From positions 3,348,001 through 3,412,000 of the forward strand of contig NZ_JNCK01000001.1 of NCBI RefSeq assembly GCF_000731955.1: a stretch of DNA of 64,000 nt. The letters are read 5' to 3'. Origin of the DNA: Halomonas zincidurans B6 (GTDB lineage: Bacteria > Pseudomonadota > Gammaproteobacteria > Pseudomonadales > Halomonadaceae). The translations under genes and the position numbers were made by a program. How positions within the stretch are numbered: position 1 is the first letter of the stretch; each line of letters opens with the position of its first letter. The notes beneath the pieces are model-generated. The model did no database searches. It had not been told where the DNA came from and was given only the letters and a program-made list of their open reading frames with translations. This document shows positions 17,738-27,793 of the stretch, piece after piece.

Positions 17738-18601
17738 TCACAGGTTGGCAATCCCCGATCTCAGAAAATCCAATACATGTCTTGAGGCTACGTTTAGTTC
17801 GGGTTCCTTGTAGTGAAGCCCGATGCAAACTTGCTCAAGGGAAGGAAGGTTCACGGTGCTCCCTACATGCTTGAGGTGGTCAGGTATGACGGAGCTAGCC
17901 ATGGCGGTGATGCCGAGCCCTTCCTCCACTGCCGAAAAAATACCGAGCAGACTGGTGCTGGTATACATGAAACGATAGGAGTATTCCTGGGCCCGCAGCG
18001 CCCCTTCCATGATCGATCGATAGATGCATCCCTGTGGATAGGCGATTAGAGGAACCGGATCATCATCGTAGTTGGCCAAATGGCCTTCCTTGTAGACCCA
18101 CTCGAGATGCTCCAGGCGGTAGTCTCGTGAATCCCTGCTCTCGCTCTCCTTCTCTCGCTCCATGGCCAGGGCGATATCGTAGTGTCCTTTCTGATAGCGC
18201 TGAAGGATCACCTTGCTGATCTCACAGTCCACCTCGATGAGGATGTTGGGGTAGACTCTTGAAAGATTTCTCAACGCCTTGGGGAGAAATGCCAGCTCGA
18301 AGTCGTTGGGTATGCCGAGACGGACTTTTCCCGAGACATTTTCACCTCTTACCTTGGCGATGATCTGGTCATTGATCTCCAGGATCTGTCTGGCTGCTTG
18401 GTAAAGATATTCTCCATCCTCGGTCAATTCCAGACTGGAGCCCCTGAGAAAGATCTTGGTATTGAGGATCTCCTCCAGCTTCTTGACCTGAAGACTGATG
18501 GCTGGCTGGGACCGGCCAAGCAACTCACCGGCACTGGTAAAACCGCCCAGGTCCTTGATCGTGATGAACGTTCTCAACAAGTCTGTAGGTATATTTGTCA
18601 T
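17738..18601 (-). CDS. LysR-family transcriptional regulator
   Basis: The 287-residue protein has an N-terminal winged helix-turn-helix (residues 5-65) with FTSAGELLGRSQPAISLQVK, then an effector-binding domain from about 90 to 280. A dead paralogue lies at 14869-15590. The symporter and its small partner lie between the two, making them the probable targets. Methylated amines are plausible effectors from context. The ribosome site is weak. It converges on the symporter and is divergent from the GbdR-like regulator. Confidence 0.85.
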   Translation of the reverse strand: MTNIPTDLLRTFITIKDLGGFTSAGELLGRSQPAISLQVKKLEEILNTKIFLRGSSLELTEDGEYLYQAARQILEINDQIIAKVRGENVSGKVRLGIPNDFELAFLPKALRNLSRVYPNILIEVDCEISKVILQRYQKGHYDIALAMEREKESESRDSRDYRLEHLEWVYKEGHLANYDDDPVPLIAYPQGCIYRSIMEGALRAQEYSYRFMYTSTSLLGIFSAVEEGLGITAMASSVIPDHLKHVGSTVNLPSLEQVCIGLHYKEPELNVASRHVLDFLRSGIANL

Positions 18602-18777
18602 CGTTCAGCCACAGAGTGATAGGTTTGAATTTCGAGTTTCTACTTTATTATGTTATGTAGCGCTCAGTTCATCCCTTCACCGTACTTTCGTGTCGTACAG
18701 CCGGATGGCAGGATACGCTAAATGCCCGGCCTGTCTCCGGGGGCGCGTGACGCCACGCCATGATGCCAGGAGCAATG

Positions 18778-19815
18778 ATGAACCTCTCTCCCCGGGATGA
18801 ACCCCTTTCCGTGGGCTTCGTCCTGTTGCACCGTTTCACGCTGCTGCCGTTTGCTGCCTTCGTCGATTGCCTGCGCCTGGCCGCCGACGAGGGGGATCGC
18901 AGCCGACAGTTGCGTTGCCATTGGACCTTCATGACCAGCACCGGCGAGCCGGCCCTGTCCAGCTGCGGCGCGACCGTCTCGCCCTGCGTGACATTCCGGG
19001 ACCCGACCGAGTTCGACTATATCGTGGTCATCGGCGGCGTGCAGGATGAAAAGGCCCGTAGGGATGCCATGGCACTGGCCTACCTGCGTCGGGCGGCCGG
19101 TGCCGGGGTTCCACTGGTGGGGCTGTGTACCGGGGTCTTCGCCCTGATCCAGGCGGGGTTGATGACGGGGAGGCGTTGCTGTGTCAGTTGGTATCACCAT
19201 CGAGACATGATTCAACGCTTCCCCGCCATCGAGCCGGTGGCCGATCGCTTGTTTGTCGACGACGGTGACCAAATCACCTGCGCGGGAGGTGCCGCGGCGG
19301 CGGACCTGGCGGCCTATCTGATCGAACGTCACCTGGGCAAGGCGTGGGCCATGAAGAGCCTGCATATCATGCTACTCGAGGAGGCTCGGGATGGCACGCA
19401 GCCTCAGCCGCAGCCGGTGGTCTTCGGCAAGATCGAGGACCGTCTGGTGCGCCGTTCTCTCGCGGTGCTCGAGCAACACCTGGGCGAAGCCATGTCGATG
19501 GACGTGCTGGCCGAGCGGGTGGGGACCTCGCGGCGCAATCTGGAACGCCGGTTTCGCGAGACGCTGGGTGTCGGTCCGCAAAAGTTCGCCCGGGACCTGC
19601 GCCTGCGCTACGGACTATGGCTGCTTCATTATACCGGCAAGAGCGTCACCGAGATCGGCGAGCGCTGCGGCTTCGCCGATACCGCACATTTCTCCCGCCA
19701 CTTCCGCAGCGCTTTCGGCGTAACCCCGTCGGAAATGCGCAAACGTGCCAACGAGACCGGCCGCGATCAGGTCGACCCCTTCTTCCTGCATGTCGAGGGC
19801 CGCCCGGCACTCTAA
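18778..19815 (+). CDS. gbdR: GbdR-like AraC-family activator of betaine/sarcosine catabolism
   Basis: Of 345 residues, about 10-175 form a DJ-1/glutamine-amidotransferase-like sensor domain, including VGLCTGVFALIQAGLM where the nucleophile elbow would be. The C-terminal 110 residues are an AraC helix-turn-helix pair: MDVLAERVGTSRRNLERRF and SVTEIGERCGFADTAHFSRH. This architecture and its place just before glyA-soxBDAG match GbdR, which in pseudomonads senses betaine and dimethylglycine and switches on gbcAB, dgc and sox genes. Several ATGs are stacked at the start; I used 18778 because AGGAG is five bases before it. Confidence 0.82.
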   Translation: MNLSPRDEPLSVGFVLLHRFTLLPFAAFVDCLRLAADEGDRSRQLRCHWTFMTSTGEPALSSCGATVSPCVTFRDPTEFDYIVVIGGVQDEKARRDAMALAYLRRAAGAGVPLVGLCTGVFALIQAGLMTGRRCCVSWYHHRDMIQRFPAIEPVADRLFVDDGDQITCAGGAAAADLAAYLIERHLGKAWAMKSLHIMLLEEARDGTQPQPQPVVFGKIEDRLVRRSLAVLEQHLGEAMSMDVLAERVGTSRRNLERRFRETLGVGPQKFARDLRLRYGLWLLHYTGKSVTEIGERCGFADTAHFSRHFRSAFGVTPSEMRKRANETGRDQVDPFFLHVEGRPAL

Positions 19816-19984
19816 GTGGTATCCCTTATCGTCGCGGCTCCTTGCGACTCAGGCATCCCGCCCCGGTCATCCCGGCGGTTGAAACGGGGCGATGACAAAT
19901 CCCGCCATGGCCAGGACATTCAGCAAGCCTGTCGCATTTATTCAATCATTGGCGCGTCGGCTACCCTTTAATCAAGGCATGGGC

Positions 19985-20060
19985 TGGATGTGCCGGACAG
20001 CCGTTATCGAGGCATAAGGATTTCAAATTTTTCCCGTCTGCCGGTTGCCGATAGATTCAA
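19985..20060 (+). promoter_or_regulatory. Direct repeats upstream of glyA-sox operon
   Basis: TGCCGGACAGCCGTTA (19991-20006) and TGCCGGTTGCCGATAG (20039-20054) are related 16-mers 48 bases apart in front of the operon. Similar TGCCGG...GCCG elements lie between gbcA and gbcB. I infer activator sites for the GbdR-like protein; spacing and exact consensus are not established from this sequence. Confidence 0.35.
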
Positions 20061-20099
20061 GAGGCCTTCTGCCTACCACCAAAACAAGAGGATCCCGAC

Positions 20100-21407
20100 A
20101 TGAATCAGGTTGGTCTTGCCGCTTACGATTCCCAGGTCGCCGCCGCTATCGCCGATGAAAGCGCACGCCAGGAAGCGCACATCGAGCTGATCGCTTCCGA
20201 GAACTACGCCAGTCGCGCCGTGATGGAGGCCCAGGGCACCCAGTTGACCAACAAGTACGCCGAGGGCTATCCGGGCAAGCGCTATTACGGCGGCTGCGAG
20301 TTCGTCGACAAGGTCGAGACGCTGGCCATCGAGCGCGCCTGCGATCTGTTCGGCGCCGATTACGCCAACGTCCAGCCGCACTCCGGCGCCCAGGCCAACG
20401 CGGCGGTGTTCATGGCGCTGATCAAGCCCGGCGATACCGTGCTGGGCATGAGCCTGGCTCACGGCGGGCACCTGACCCACGGCGCCGCGCCGAACTTTTC
20501 CGGCAAGCACTACCATGCCGTGCAGTACGGGCTGAACCCCGACACCGGCGAGATCGACTACGCCGAAGTCGAACGCCTGGCGAAAAGCCATCGGCCCAAA
20601 ATGATCATTGCCGGCTTCTCCGCCTATGCGCGAGTGGTCGACTGGCGGCGTTTTCGCACTATCGCCGACGAGGTCGGGGCCTATCTGATGGTCGACATGG
20701 CGCATGTCGCCGGGCTGGTCGCCGCCGGGCTCTACCCCAGCCCGCTGGCGCATGCCCACGTGGTGACCACCACCACCCACAAGACGCTGCGCGGCCCGCG
20801 CGGCGGGCTGATCCTGGCGGCGAACGCCGATGAGGCGCTGGTCAAGAAGCTCAACGGCGCGGTGTTCCCGGGCCAGCAGGGCGGCCCGCTGATGCACGTG
20901 ATCGCCGCCAAGGCCGTGGCTTTCAAGGAAGCCATGAGCCAGGCGTTCGTCAACTACCAGCACCAGGTCATCAGCAATGCCCGCGCCATGGCGCAGGTCT
21001 TCGTCGAGCGCGGTTTTGATGTCGTCTCCGGCGGTACCGACGACCACCTGTTCCTGGTCTCGCTGATCAAGCAGGGCGTGACCGGCAAGGACGCGGATGC
21101 CGCGCTGGGCCGGGCGCACATTACCGTCAACAAGAACGCCGTGCCCAACGACCCGCAGAGCCCGTTCGTCACCTCGGGGCTGCGCATCGGCACCCCGGCG
21201 GTCACCACCCGCGGCTTCGGCGAGGCCGATTGCGAACAGCTGGCCGGCTGGATCTGCGACATCCTCGATGGACTCGCCGATCAGAGCGATACCGGGGCGG
21301 TGGAAGCCGAGGTGCGCGACAAGGTGGCCTCGCTGTGCGCGCGCTATCCGGTGTATGGCGACGCCCAGAACAGCGAGCCGGCCGAGAGCGCAACCTCAGT
21401 AGCCTGA
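20100..21407 (+). CDS. glyA: Serine hydroxymethyltransferase
   Basis: This pyridoxal-phosphate enzyme interconverts glycine plus methylene-tetrahydrofolate with serine. The 435-residue length is slightly longer than the usual 417. It has [18 protein letters not shown] near the start, [33 protein letters not shown] with the cofactor aspartate, and [14 protein letters not shown] with the lysine that binds the cofactor near residue 230. As first gene of the sarcosine oxidase operon it joins the glycine and one-carbon units made there into serine, and is probably a dedicated copy distinct from a housekeeping glyA elsewhere. AAGAGGAT precedes the ATG. Confidence 0.92.
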   Translation: MNQVGLAAYDSQVAAAIADESARQEAHIELIASENYASRAVMEAQGTQLTNKYAEGYPGKRYYGGCEFVDKVETLAIERACDLFGADYANVQPHSGAQANAAVFMALIKPGDTVLGMSLAHGGHLTHGAAPNFSGKHYHAVQYGLNPDTGEIDYAEVERLAKSHRPKMIIAGFSAYARVVDWRRFRTIADEVGAYLMVDMAHVAGLVAAGLYPSPLAHAHVVTTTTHKTLRGPRGGLILAANADEALVKKLNGAVFPGQQGGPLMHVIAAKAVAFKEAMSQAFVNYQHQVISNARAMAQVFVERGFDVVSGGTDDHLFLVSLIKQGVTGKDADAALGRAHITVNKNAVPNDPQSPFVTSGLRIGTPAVTTRGFGEADCEQLAGWICDILDGLADQSDTGAVEAEVRDKVASLCARYPVYGDAQNSEPAESATSVA

Positions 21408-21454
21408 GCCTGACCGTCAGCGGGCTCCGAGGGGGCCGATCGAGGAGAAAGTCC

Positions 21455-22705
21455 ATGCAACGCTATTCCGGCTTCGGGTTGGTCAAGCACGCGCTCAGCC
21501 ATCATGAAAACTGGCAGCGCCAGTGGCGCAATCCCACGCCCAAGAAAGACTACGACGTGATCATCGTCGGCGGCGGCGGCCACGGCCTGGCCACCGCCTA
21601 CTACCTGGCCAAGGAGCACGGCATCACCAACGTGGCGGTGATCGAGAAGGGCTGGCTGGGCGGCGGCAATACGGCTCGTAATACGACGATCGTGCGTTCC
21701 AACTATCTGTGGGACGAGTCGGCGGCGCTCTACGAGCATTCCATGAAACTCTGGGAGGGGCTGTCGCAGGATCTCAACTACAACGTGATGTTCTCGCAAC
21801 GCGGGGTGTTGAACCTCGGCCATACCCTGCAGGACATGCGCGACATCCAGCGCCGGGTGAATGCCAACCGCCTCAACGGCATCGACAGCGAGGCGCTCGA
21901 CGCTCGCCAGGTGCAGGAAATCGTGCCGATCCTCGACTGCTCGAAGCGCGCACGCTACCCGGTGATGGGCGCCTCCTGGCAGCCGCGCGCCGGGGTGGCG
22001 CGCCACGATGCGGTGGCCTGGGGGTTCGCCCGCGGCGCCGACGCACGTGGCGTCGACATCCTCCAGCAGACCGAGGTCACCGGCTTCAAGATCCTCGATG
22101 GCCGGGTGATCGGCGTGCATACCAACCGCGGCGACATCGGCGCCAAGACCGTGGGTTGCGTGGCGGCCGGCAACTCCGGCGTGCTGGCCAGGATGGCCGG
22201 CTTCAAGCTGCCGCTGGAGTCGCATCCCCTGCAGGCGCTGGTCTCGGAGCCGCTCAAGCCGATTCTCGACACGGTGGTGATGTCCAACCACGTGCATGGC
22301 TACATCAGCCAGTCGGACAAGGGCGACCTGGTCATCGGCGCCGGCATCGACGGTTATCTCGGCTACGGCCAGCGCGGCAGCTACTCGACGGTGGAGCATA
22401 CCCTGCAGGCGATCGTCGAGATGTTCCCGATCTTCTCGCGGGTGCGCATGAACCGCCAATGGGGCGGCATCGTCGATACCTGCCCCGACGCCTGCCCGAT
22501 CCTCTCGGCCACCCCGGTCAAGGGACTCTACTTCAACTGCGGCTGGGGCACCGGTGGCTTCAAGGCCACGCCGGGCTCGGGCCACGTGTTCGCCGCCAGC
22601 CTGGCCAAGGGCGAGATGCATCCGATTGCCGCGCCGTTCTCCATCGACCGCTTCCACTCGGGGGCGCTGGTCGACGAACACGGTGCCGCGGGCGTCGCGC
22701 ACTAA
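21455..22705 (+). CDS. soxB: Sarcosine oxidase, beta subunit
   Basis: This subunit carries the site where sarcosine is oxidised to glycine. Of its 416 residues, the N-terminal FAD-binding motif [18 protein letters not shown] is near residue 32, followed by [15 protein letters not shown]. The conserved histidine for covalent FMN attachment is expected in the [13 protein letters not shown] region. [16 protein letters not shown] sequence ([12 protein letters not shown]) and [16 protein letters not shown] occur near the C-terminus. AGGAGAAA precedes the ATG at 21455. It lies 48 bases after glyA and is followed closely by soxD. Confidence 0.92.
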   Translation: MQRYSGFGLVKHALSHHENWQRQWRNPTPKKDYDVIIVGGGGHGLATAYYLAKEHGITNVAVIEKGWLGGGNTARNTTIVRSNYLWDESAALYEHSMKLWEGLSQDLNYNVMFSQRGVLNLGHTLQDMRDIQRRVNANRLNGIDSEALDARQVQEIVPILDCSKRARYPVMGASWQPRAGVARHDAVAWGFARGADARGVDILQQTEVTGFKILDGRVIGVHTNRGDIGAKTVGCVAAGNSGVLARMAGFKLPLESHPLQALVSEPLKPILDTVVMSNHVHGYISQSDKGDLVIGAGIDGYLGYGQRGSYSTVEHTLQAIVEMFPIFSRVRMNRQWGGIVDTCPDACPILSATPVKGLYFNCGWGTGGFKATPGSGHVFAASLAKGEMHPIAAPFSIDRFHSGALVDEHGAAGVAH

Positions 22706-22717
22706 GGAGACACTGTC

Positions 22718-23110
22718 ATGTTCCATATCTATTGCCCGTACTGCGAAGAGCACCGCGAGGAAGAGGAGTTTCATCCCAAGGGCCAGGCGCATATCGCCCG
22801 CCCGGCGGAGCCCGAGGCCTGCTCCGACGAGCAGTGGGGCGATTACCTGTTCTTCCGCGACAACCCGCGGGGCGTGCACCACGAGCTGTGGGTGCACGCC
22901 ATCGGCTGCCGCAAGTTCTTCAACATCACCCGACACACCGCGAACTACGAGATCCTCGAGACCTACCGGATGGGCGAGCAGCCGACGATCACCGCCGAGA
23001 GCCTGGCGTGTGGCGAGAAAGCCGGTAACGTGCAGGTCGCCGAGGGCGGCCAGCAGACCGTGGGAGCCAGCGACGCCGCCCTGGCGTCGGTCAAGGGAGC
23101 GCAGGCATGA
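22718..23110 (+). CDS. soxD: Sarcosine oxidase, delta subunit
   Basis: This small zinc-binding subunit (130 residues) is needed for assembly of the heterotetramer. It begins MFHIYCPYCEEHREEEEF, giving C-x2-C, with the remaining zinc ligands in WVHAIGCRKFFN near residue 70. The stop overlaps the soxA start by four bases (ATGA), so the two are coupled. The C-terminal 30 residues, rich in Gly and Ala, are longer than in many relatives. Confidence 0.9.
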   Translation: MFHIYCPYCEEHREEEEFHPKGQAHIARPAEPEACSDEQWGDYLFFRDNPRGVHHELWVHAIGCRKFFNITRHTANYEILETYRMGEQPTITAESLACGEKAGNVQVAEGGQQTVGASDAALASVKGAQA

Positions 23111-26100
23111 GCCAGTCATCATCACAGCCCAACCGTCTGGCGCAAGGCGGCCAGGTCGATCGCTCGCGCACGCTGAACTTCACCTTCAACGGCAAGCGTT
23201 ACGTCGGCCACCCCGGCGATACCCTGGCCTCGGCGCTGCTGGCCAACGGCGTCGACGTCGTCAACCGCAGCTTCAAGTACTCGCGCCCGCGCGGGATCGT
23301 CGCCGCCGGGGCGGAGGAGCCCAATGCGGTGGTCCAGCTCGGCGCGACCGAGGCCGCCCAGGTGCCCAACGTGCGCGCCACCCAGCAGGCGCTCTACGAG
23401 GGGCTCACGGCGCGCAGCACCAACGGCTGGCCCAACGTCCAGCGCGATCTGATGGGCATGGTCGGCAAGCTCAGTGGCGCCTTCATGCCGCCGGGCTTCT
23501 ACTACAAGACCTTCATGGCCCCGGCCTCGCTGTGGATGACCTACGAGAAGTACATCCGCAAGGGCGCCGGCCTGGGCAACAGCCCCGGCGAGCCCGACCC
23601 GGACAGCTACGACCATCTCAACCAGCACTGCGACGTGCTGGTCATCGGCGCCGGCCCGGCGGGCCTGGCCGCCGCGCTCACGGCGGCGCGCAGCGGGGTA
23701 CGGGTGATCCTGTGCGACGAACAGGAGGCGATGGGCGGTTCGCTGCTGGATAGCCGCGAGCGGATCGACGAGGCGCCCGCGGGGCAATGGGTCGACCGCG
23801 TGCTCGACGAACTCGGCAGCCTGGAAAACGTGACATTGCTGCCGCGTACCACCGCCAACGGCTATCACGATCATAACTTCGTGACCCTGCACGAGCGCCG
23901 CACCGAGCACCTGGCCGACAGCGCGCCGACCCGCGACGGGCGCCGCCAGGTACGCTCGCGCCTGCATCGGGTGCGGGCCGGCCAGGTGGTGCTGGCCACC
24001 GGCGCCCATGAGCGCCCGCTGGTCTACGCCAACAACGACGTGCCCGGCAATCTGCTGGCCGGGGCCGTATCCAGCTACATCCGTCGCTACGGCGTGGTGC
24101 CGGGCAACAAGCTGGTGCTGTCCGCGACCAACGACCATGCCTACCGCGCCGCGCTGGACTGGCATGAGCTGGGCAAGTCGGCCGGCCGCGAGGTGGTGGC
24201 GATCGTCGACGCCCGCGCCAACCCCGACGGCGAGCTCGTCGAACAGGCGCGGGCGCTGGGCATTCGCGTCATCACCGGCAGCGCGGTGATCGAGGCCAAG
24301 GGTGCCAACCGTGTCAGCGCCGCCCGCGTGGCGAAGATCGATGCTCAGCTGTTCAAGCTGGCAGGCCGGGTCGAAGAACTGGCTTGCGATACCATCGCCA
24401 GCTCCGGCGGCTACAGCCCGGTCATTCATCTCTCCTCGCACACCGGTACGCGCCCGACGTGGCGCGACGACATTCTCGGCTTCGTGCCGGGCACGCTGAA
24501 GGGCATGACCCCGGCGGGCGGTGCGCAGGGCGTCTACTCGCTGGCGGCGGTGATCGCCGACGGCAGCGATGCCGGCAGCCAGGCGGTCCAGGCCAATGGG
24601 CAGTCGGCGGAGCCTTTCGAGGCGCCGCATGTGGCGCCCATCCGTGAAGGAGCGAGCGTGGCGCTCTATCAGGTGCCCCACGAAAAGCCGACCCTGCGGG
24701 CGCCCAAGCAGTTCGTCGACCTGCAGAATGACGTCAGCGCGGCAGGCATCGAAGTGGCCACCCGCGAGGGCTTCGAGTCCATCGAACACGTCAAGCGCTA
24801 CACGGTGATGGGCTTCGGCACCGACCAGGGCAAGCTCGGCAACATCAACGGCATGGCGGTCGTCGCCCGCTGTCTGAGGCGATCGATTCCCGAGGTGGGC
24901 ACGACCGTGTTCCGGCCCAACTACACGCCGGTCACCTTCGGCGCCATCGTCGGCCGCCACTGTCGCGAGCTGTTCGATCCCGAGCGCTACACCGCGCTGC
25001 ATCAGTGGCATGTCGAGCAGGGCGCCGAGTTCGAGGATGTCGGGCAGTGGAAGCGCCCGTGGTACTTTCCACAACAACGCCGCGCAGAGAACGGCGAGCG
25101 TCTGGAGACGATGGAGGAAGCGGTAGCCCGCGAATGCCTGGCGGTGCGCGAGCGGGTCGGCATCCTCGATGCATCGACCCTGGGCAAGATCGATATCCAG
25201 GGGCCGGATGCCCGCGAGTTCCTGGGCCGCGTCTACACCAACAAGTGGGCCAAGCTGGCGCCGGGCCGGGTCCGCTATGGGCTGATGTGCAAGGACGACG
25301 GCATGCTCATGGACGACGGCACCACCAGCTGCCTGGGCGAAAACCATTTCCTGATGACCACCACTACCGGCGGCGCCGCCGGCGTGCTGGAGTGGCTGGA
25401 ACTCTGGCATCAGACGGAGTGGCCGGAGCTGCAGGTCTACTTCAATTCGGTGACCGATCACTGGGCGACCATGACCGTGACCGGGCCCGACGCCCGCAAG
25501 CTGCTGGCCGAGATCACCGACATCGATCTTGACCGCGAGGCGTTCAAGTTTATGGACTGGCGCGAGGGCACGGTCGCCGGCGTGCCGGCCCGGGTCTTCC
25601 GGATCTCCTTCACCGGCGAGCTGTCCTTCGAGATCAACGTCCAGGCCAATTACGCCATGCACGTCTGGAAAACCCTGTTCGAGCACGGCGAGCAATACCA
25701 GCTGACGCCCTACGGCACCGAGACCATGCACGTACTGCGGGCCGAAAAAGGGTTGATCATCGTCGGCCAGGATACCGACGGCTCGGTCACCCCCGAGGAT
25801 CTGGGCATGCAGTGGGCGATCGGTTATGACAAGCCGTACTCGTGGATCGGCAAGCGGGCCCTGTCGCGCTCCGATACCCGGCGCACCGACCGCAAGCAGT
25901 TCGTCGGCCTGAAGCCCAAGGACCCCAAGGTGGTGCTGGAGGAGGGCGCCCAGATCGTCTTCGACCCCAAGCAGGCCATCCCCATGGTCATGTCGGGTCA
26001 CGTGACGTCCAGCTATTACAGCCCCTCGCTGGGACAGGGCTTCGCCCTGGCGGTCGTCAAAGGCGGTCACGAGCGCATGGGCGACACCGTCTACTTGCCG

Positions 26101-26181
26101 ATGGTCGATGGCACCGTCCACGAGGCCGAAATCGTCAGCCCCGTCTTCATCGATCCCAAGGGAGAGCGCCAGAATGTCTGA
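23107..26181 (+). CDS. soxA: Sarcosine oxidase, alpha subunit
   Basis: The 1024-residue subunit binds NAD and tetrahydrofolate and shares the FMN. The N-terminal 110 residues are a ferredoxin-like domain (FNGKRYVGHPGDTLASALL). An NAD/FAD motif, DVLVIGAGPAGLAAALTAAR, is near residue 178, with a second nucleotide region at VVLATGAHERPLVYANND near 297. The last 400 residues resemble the glycine-cleavage T protein (aminomethyltransferase) and accept the methyl group to form methylene-tetrahydrofolate. The length is typical. It overlaps soxD at its start and soxG by eight bases at its end, so all are one operon. Confidence 0.93.
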   Translation: MSQSSSQPNRLAQGGQVDRSRTLNFTFNGKRYVGHPGDTLASALLANGVDVVNRSFKYSRPRGIVAAGAEEPNAVVQLGATEAAQVPNVRATQQALYEGLTARSTNGWPNVQRDLMGMVGKLSGAFMPPGFYYKTFMAPASLWMTYEKYIRKGAGLGNSPGEPDPDSYDHLNQHCDVLVIGAGPAGLAAALTAARSGVRVILCDEQEAMGGSLLDSRERIDEAPAGQWVDRVLDELGSLENVTLLPRTTANGYHDHNFVTLHERRTEHLADSAPTRDGRRQVRSRLHRVRAGQVVLATGAHERPLVYANNDVPGNLLAGAVSSYIRRYGVVPGNKLVLSATNDHAYRAALDWHELGKSAGREVVAIVDARANPDGELVEQARALGIRVITGSAVIEAKGANRVSAARVAKIDAQLFKLAGRVEELACDTIASSGGYSPVIHLSSHTGTRPTWRDDILGFVPGTLKGMTPAGGAQGVYSLAAVIADGSDAGSQAVQANGQSAEPFEAPHVAPIREGASVALYQVPHEKPTLRAPKQFVDLQNDVSAAGIEVATREGFESIEHVKRYTVMGFGTDQGKLGNINGMAVVARCLRRSIPEVGTTVFRPNYTPVTFGAIVGRHCRELFDPERYTALHQWHVEQGAEFEDVGQWKRPWYFPQQRRAENGERLETMEEAVARECLAVRERVGILDASTLGKIDIQGPDAREFLGRVYTNKWAKLAPGRVRYGLMCKDDGMLMDDGTTSCLGENHFLMTTTTGGAAGVLEWLELWHQTEWPELQVYFNSVTDHWATMTVTGPDARKLLAEITDIDLDREAFKFMDWREGTVAGVPARVFRISFTGELSFEINVQANYAMHVWKTLFEHGEQYQLTPYGTETMHVLRAEKGLIIVGQDTDGSVTPEDLGMQWAIGYDKPYSWIGKRALSRSDTRRTDRKQFVGLKPKDPKVVLEEGAQIVFDPKQAIPMVMSGHVTSSYYSPSLGQGFALAVVKGGHERMGDTVYLPMVDGTVHEAEIVSPVFIDPKGERQNV

Positions 26182-26806
26182 GGTCAGAGAATTCGATACC
26201 CGGCCTGCCGGGCACCCGAGCGCCGAGTCGCCGCTGGCGTGGTCCTTTCATCGGCAGACGCCGCCTCGTGAAGCCAATGCGGGCGTGGCGCTGCGCGAGC
26301 ACGCCTTCCTCGATCACCTGATCTTGCGCGGCGGCGCCATCGTGCTGGACGAGGCCGTGCGCGAAGTGCTGGGCCTCGCGTTGCCGGCCCGGCCCAACAC
26401 GCTGACGCTGGATGACGGCGGGGAGCGTTCGATTCAATGGCTGTCGCCCGACGAGTGGCTGGTCATCGTGCCCGCCGGCGAGGCGTTTGCGCTGGAGCGC
26501 CGCCTGCGCCAGGCGCTGGGTCAGGCACACTTCAGCATCGTCAATGTCGGCGGCGGGCAGACCCTCGTCGAACTCTCGGGGCCGCAGGCCCGCGAGGTGT
26601 TGATGAAGTCCACGACCTACGATGTACATCCGCAGGCGTTCCCGGTGGGCAAGGGCGTCAGCGTGGTGTTCGCCAAGGCTTCGGTGGTGCTGCGCCGGCC
26701 GCGCGAGGATGTCTGGGAGCTCGTGGTGCGGCGCAGCTTCGCCGACTACTGCTATCGCTGGTTGCTGGATGCGGCTGAAGAGTTCGGCGCCAGCGTGGAG
26801 CGCTGA
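26174..26806 (+). CDS. soxG: Sarcosine oxidase, gamma subunit
   Basis: The 210-residue gamma subunit completes the enzyme; it resembles a fragment of the aminomethyltransferase fold and has a structural role. Visible family segments are QWLSPDEWLVIVP near residue 80, ALGQAHFSIVNVGGGQTLVELSG, and RRSFADYCYRWLLDAAEEF near the end. The ATG at 26174 lies inside the soxA coding sequence, giving tight coupling. The long proline-containing N-terminus before residue 35 is not typical of all relatives. Confidence 0.9.
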   Translation: MSEVREFDTRPAGHPSAESPLAWSFHRQTPPREANAGVALREHAFLDHLILRGGAIVLDEAVREVLGLALPARPNTLTLDDGGERSIQWLSPDEWLVIVPAGEAFALERRLRQALGQAHFSIVNVGGGQTLVELSGPQAREVLMKSTTYDVHPQAFPVGKGVSVVFAKASVVLRRPREDVWELVVRRSFADYCYRWLLDAAEEFGASVER

Positions 26807-26811
26807 TAGCC

Positions 26812-26840
26812 AGGCCGGCCCCGTGCCGGCCTTTCTAATT
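26812..26840 (+). terminator. Terminator after soxG
   Basis: AGGCCGGC and GCCGGCCT form an eight-base-pair stem with a CCCGT loop, then TTTCTAATT. It should end or reduce the glyA-sox transcript before purU. Confidence 0.7.
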
Positions 26841-26862
26841 AGTCGATAACAAGTGGGACGTC

Positions 26863-27729
26863 ATGAGCCGAATGGCCGATACCTGGATACTTGCCGCCCA
26901 GTGCCCCAGCCGTCTGGGCACGGTGGATGTGGTGACGCGTTTCTTGAAAGAGCAGCACTGCTACATCACCGAGCTCAACTCGTTCGACGATCGGCTGGGC
27001 GGGCGCTTTTTCATTCGCGCCGAGTTCCGCCCCGAACTGAAAGGCTTCCACGACGAGGCGTTTCAGCAAGCCTTTGCGCCGCGGGCCGCCGAGTTCGCCA
27101 TGGAGTTCGAGCTGACCCCGCCGGGCAAGCGCACCGGGACCGTGATTCTCGTCTCCAAGGCCGATCACTGCCTGAACGATCTGCTCTATCGCTATCGCAT
27201 CGGCCAGTTGCCACTGGATATTCGCGCGGTGATTTCCAACCATCCCGACCTCGAGCCGCTGGCGGCATGGCATGGCCTGCCCTATCACCACCTGCCGGTG
27301 ACCGCCGAGACCAAGCCGCAGCAGGAGGCGCAGATCCAGGCAATCATCGAGCAGAGCGGGGCGGAGCTGGTGGTGCTGGCGCGCTACATGCAGGTGCTGT
27401 CGCCGGCCATGTGCGAGCGGCTGGCGGGGCGCGCCATCAATATCCACCATTCGCTGCTGCCCGGCTTCAAGGGCGCCAGGCCGTATCACCAGGCCTACGA
27501 GAAGGGCGTCAAGCTGGTCGGCGCGACGGCGCACTACATCAACAACGACCTCGACGAAGGGCCGATCATCGCCCAGGGCGTCGAGCCGGTCGATCACGCT
27601 CACTACCCGGAAGACCTGGTGGCCAAGGGGCGGGATGTCGAATGCCTGACCCTGGCTCGCGGCATTGGCTATCATCTCGAGCGTCGCGTATTCCTGCATG
27701 CGGGGCGCACGGTGGTGCTGGGCAACTGA
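26863..27729 (+). CDS. purU: Formyltetrahydrofolate deformylase
   Basis: This hydrolyses 10-formyl-tetrahydrofolate to formate and tetrahydrofolate, so that methyl carbons can leave the folate pool. The 288-residue protein has an N-terminal ACT-type domain (residues 8-85) and a formyltransferase-like domain with RYMQVLSPAMCERL, INIHHSLLPGFKGARPYHQA (catalytic Asn-His region) and GATAHYINNDLDEGPIIAQ. Both the His and the Asp of the deformylase are present. Its place after soxBDAG is common in betaine-degrading proteobacteria. Confidence 0.92.
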   Translation: MSRMADTWILAAQCPSRLGTVDVVTRFLKEQHCYITELNSFDDRLGGRFFIRAEFRPELKGFHDEAFQQAFAPRAAEFAMEFELTPPGKRTGTVILVSKADHCLNDLLYRYRIGQLPLDIRAVISNHPDLEPLAAWHGLPYHHLPVTAETKPQQEAQIQAIIEQSGAELVVLARYMQVLSPAMCERLAGRAINIHHSLLPGFKGARPYHQAYEKGVKLVGATAHYINNDLDEGPIIAQGVEPVDHAHYPEDLVAKGRDVECLTLARGIGYHLERRVFLHAGRTVVLGN

Positions 27730-27738
27730 CGTGCCGGA

Positions 27739-27766
27739 GGGCCGATGCGCGAGATGCCATCGGCCC
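27739..27766. terminator. Hairpin between converging purU and demethylase genes
   Basis: GGGCCGATG and CATCGGCCC form a nine-base-pair stem with a ten-base loop, placed in the 64-base gap between two converging genes. Confidence 0.6.
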
Positions 27767-27793
27767 CGGGTGACGCGGCAATCTTACAGGGCC

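Noticed and set aside
21344..26121. Very long minus-strand open frames opposite soxB and soxA (593 and 999 codons)
   Set aside because: They are antisense shadows in high-GC DNA. Their translations are low-complexity and match no family, while the plus strand encodes the recognised sarcosine oxidase subunits.
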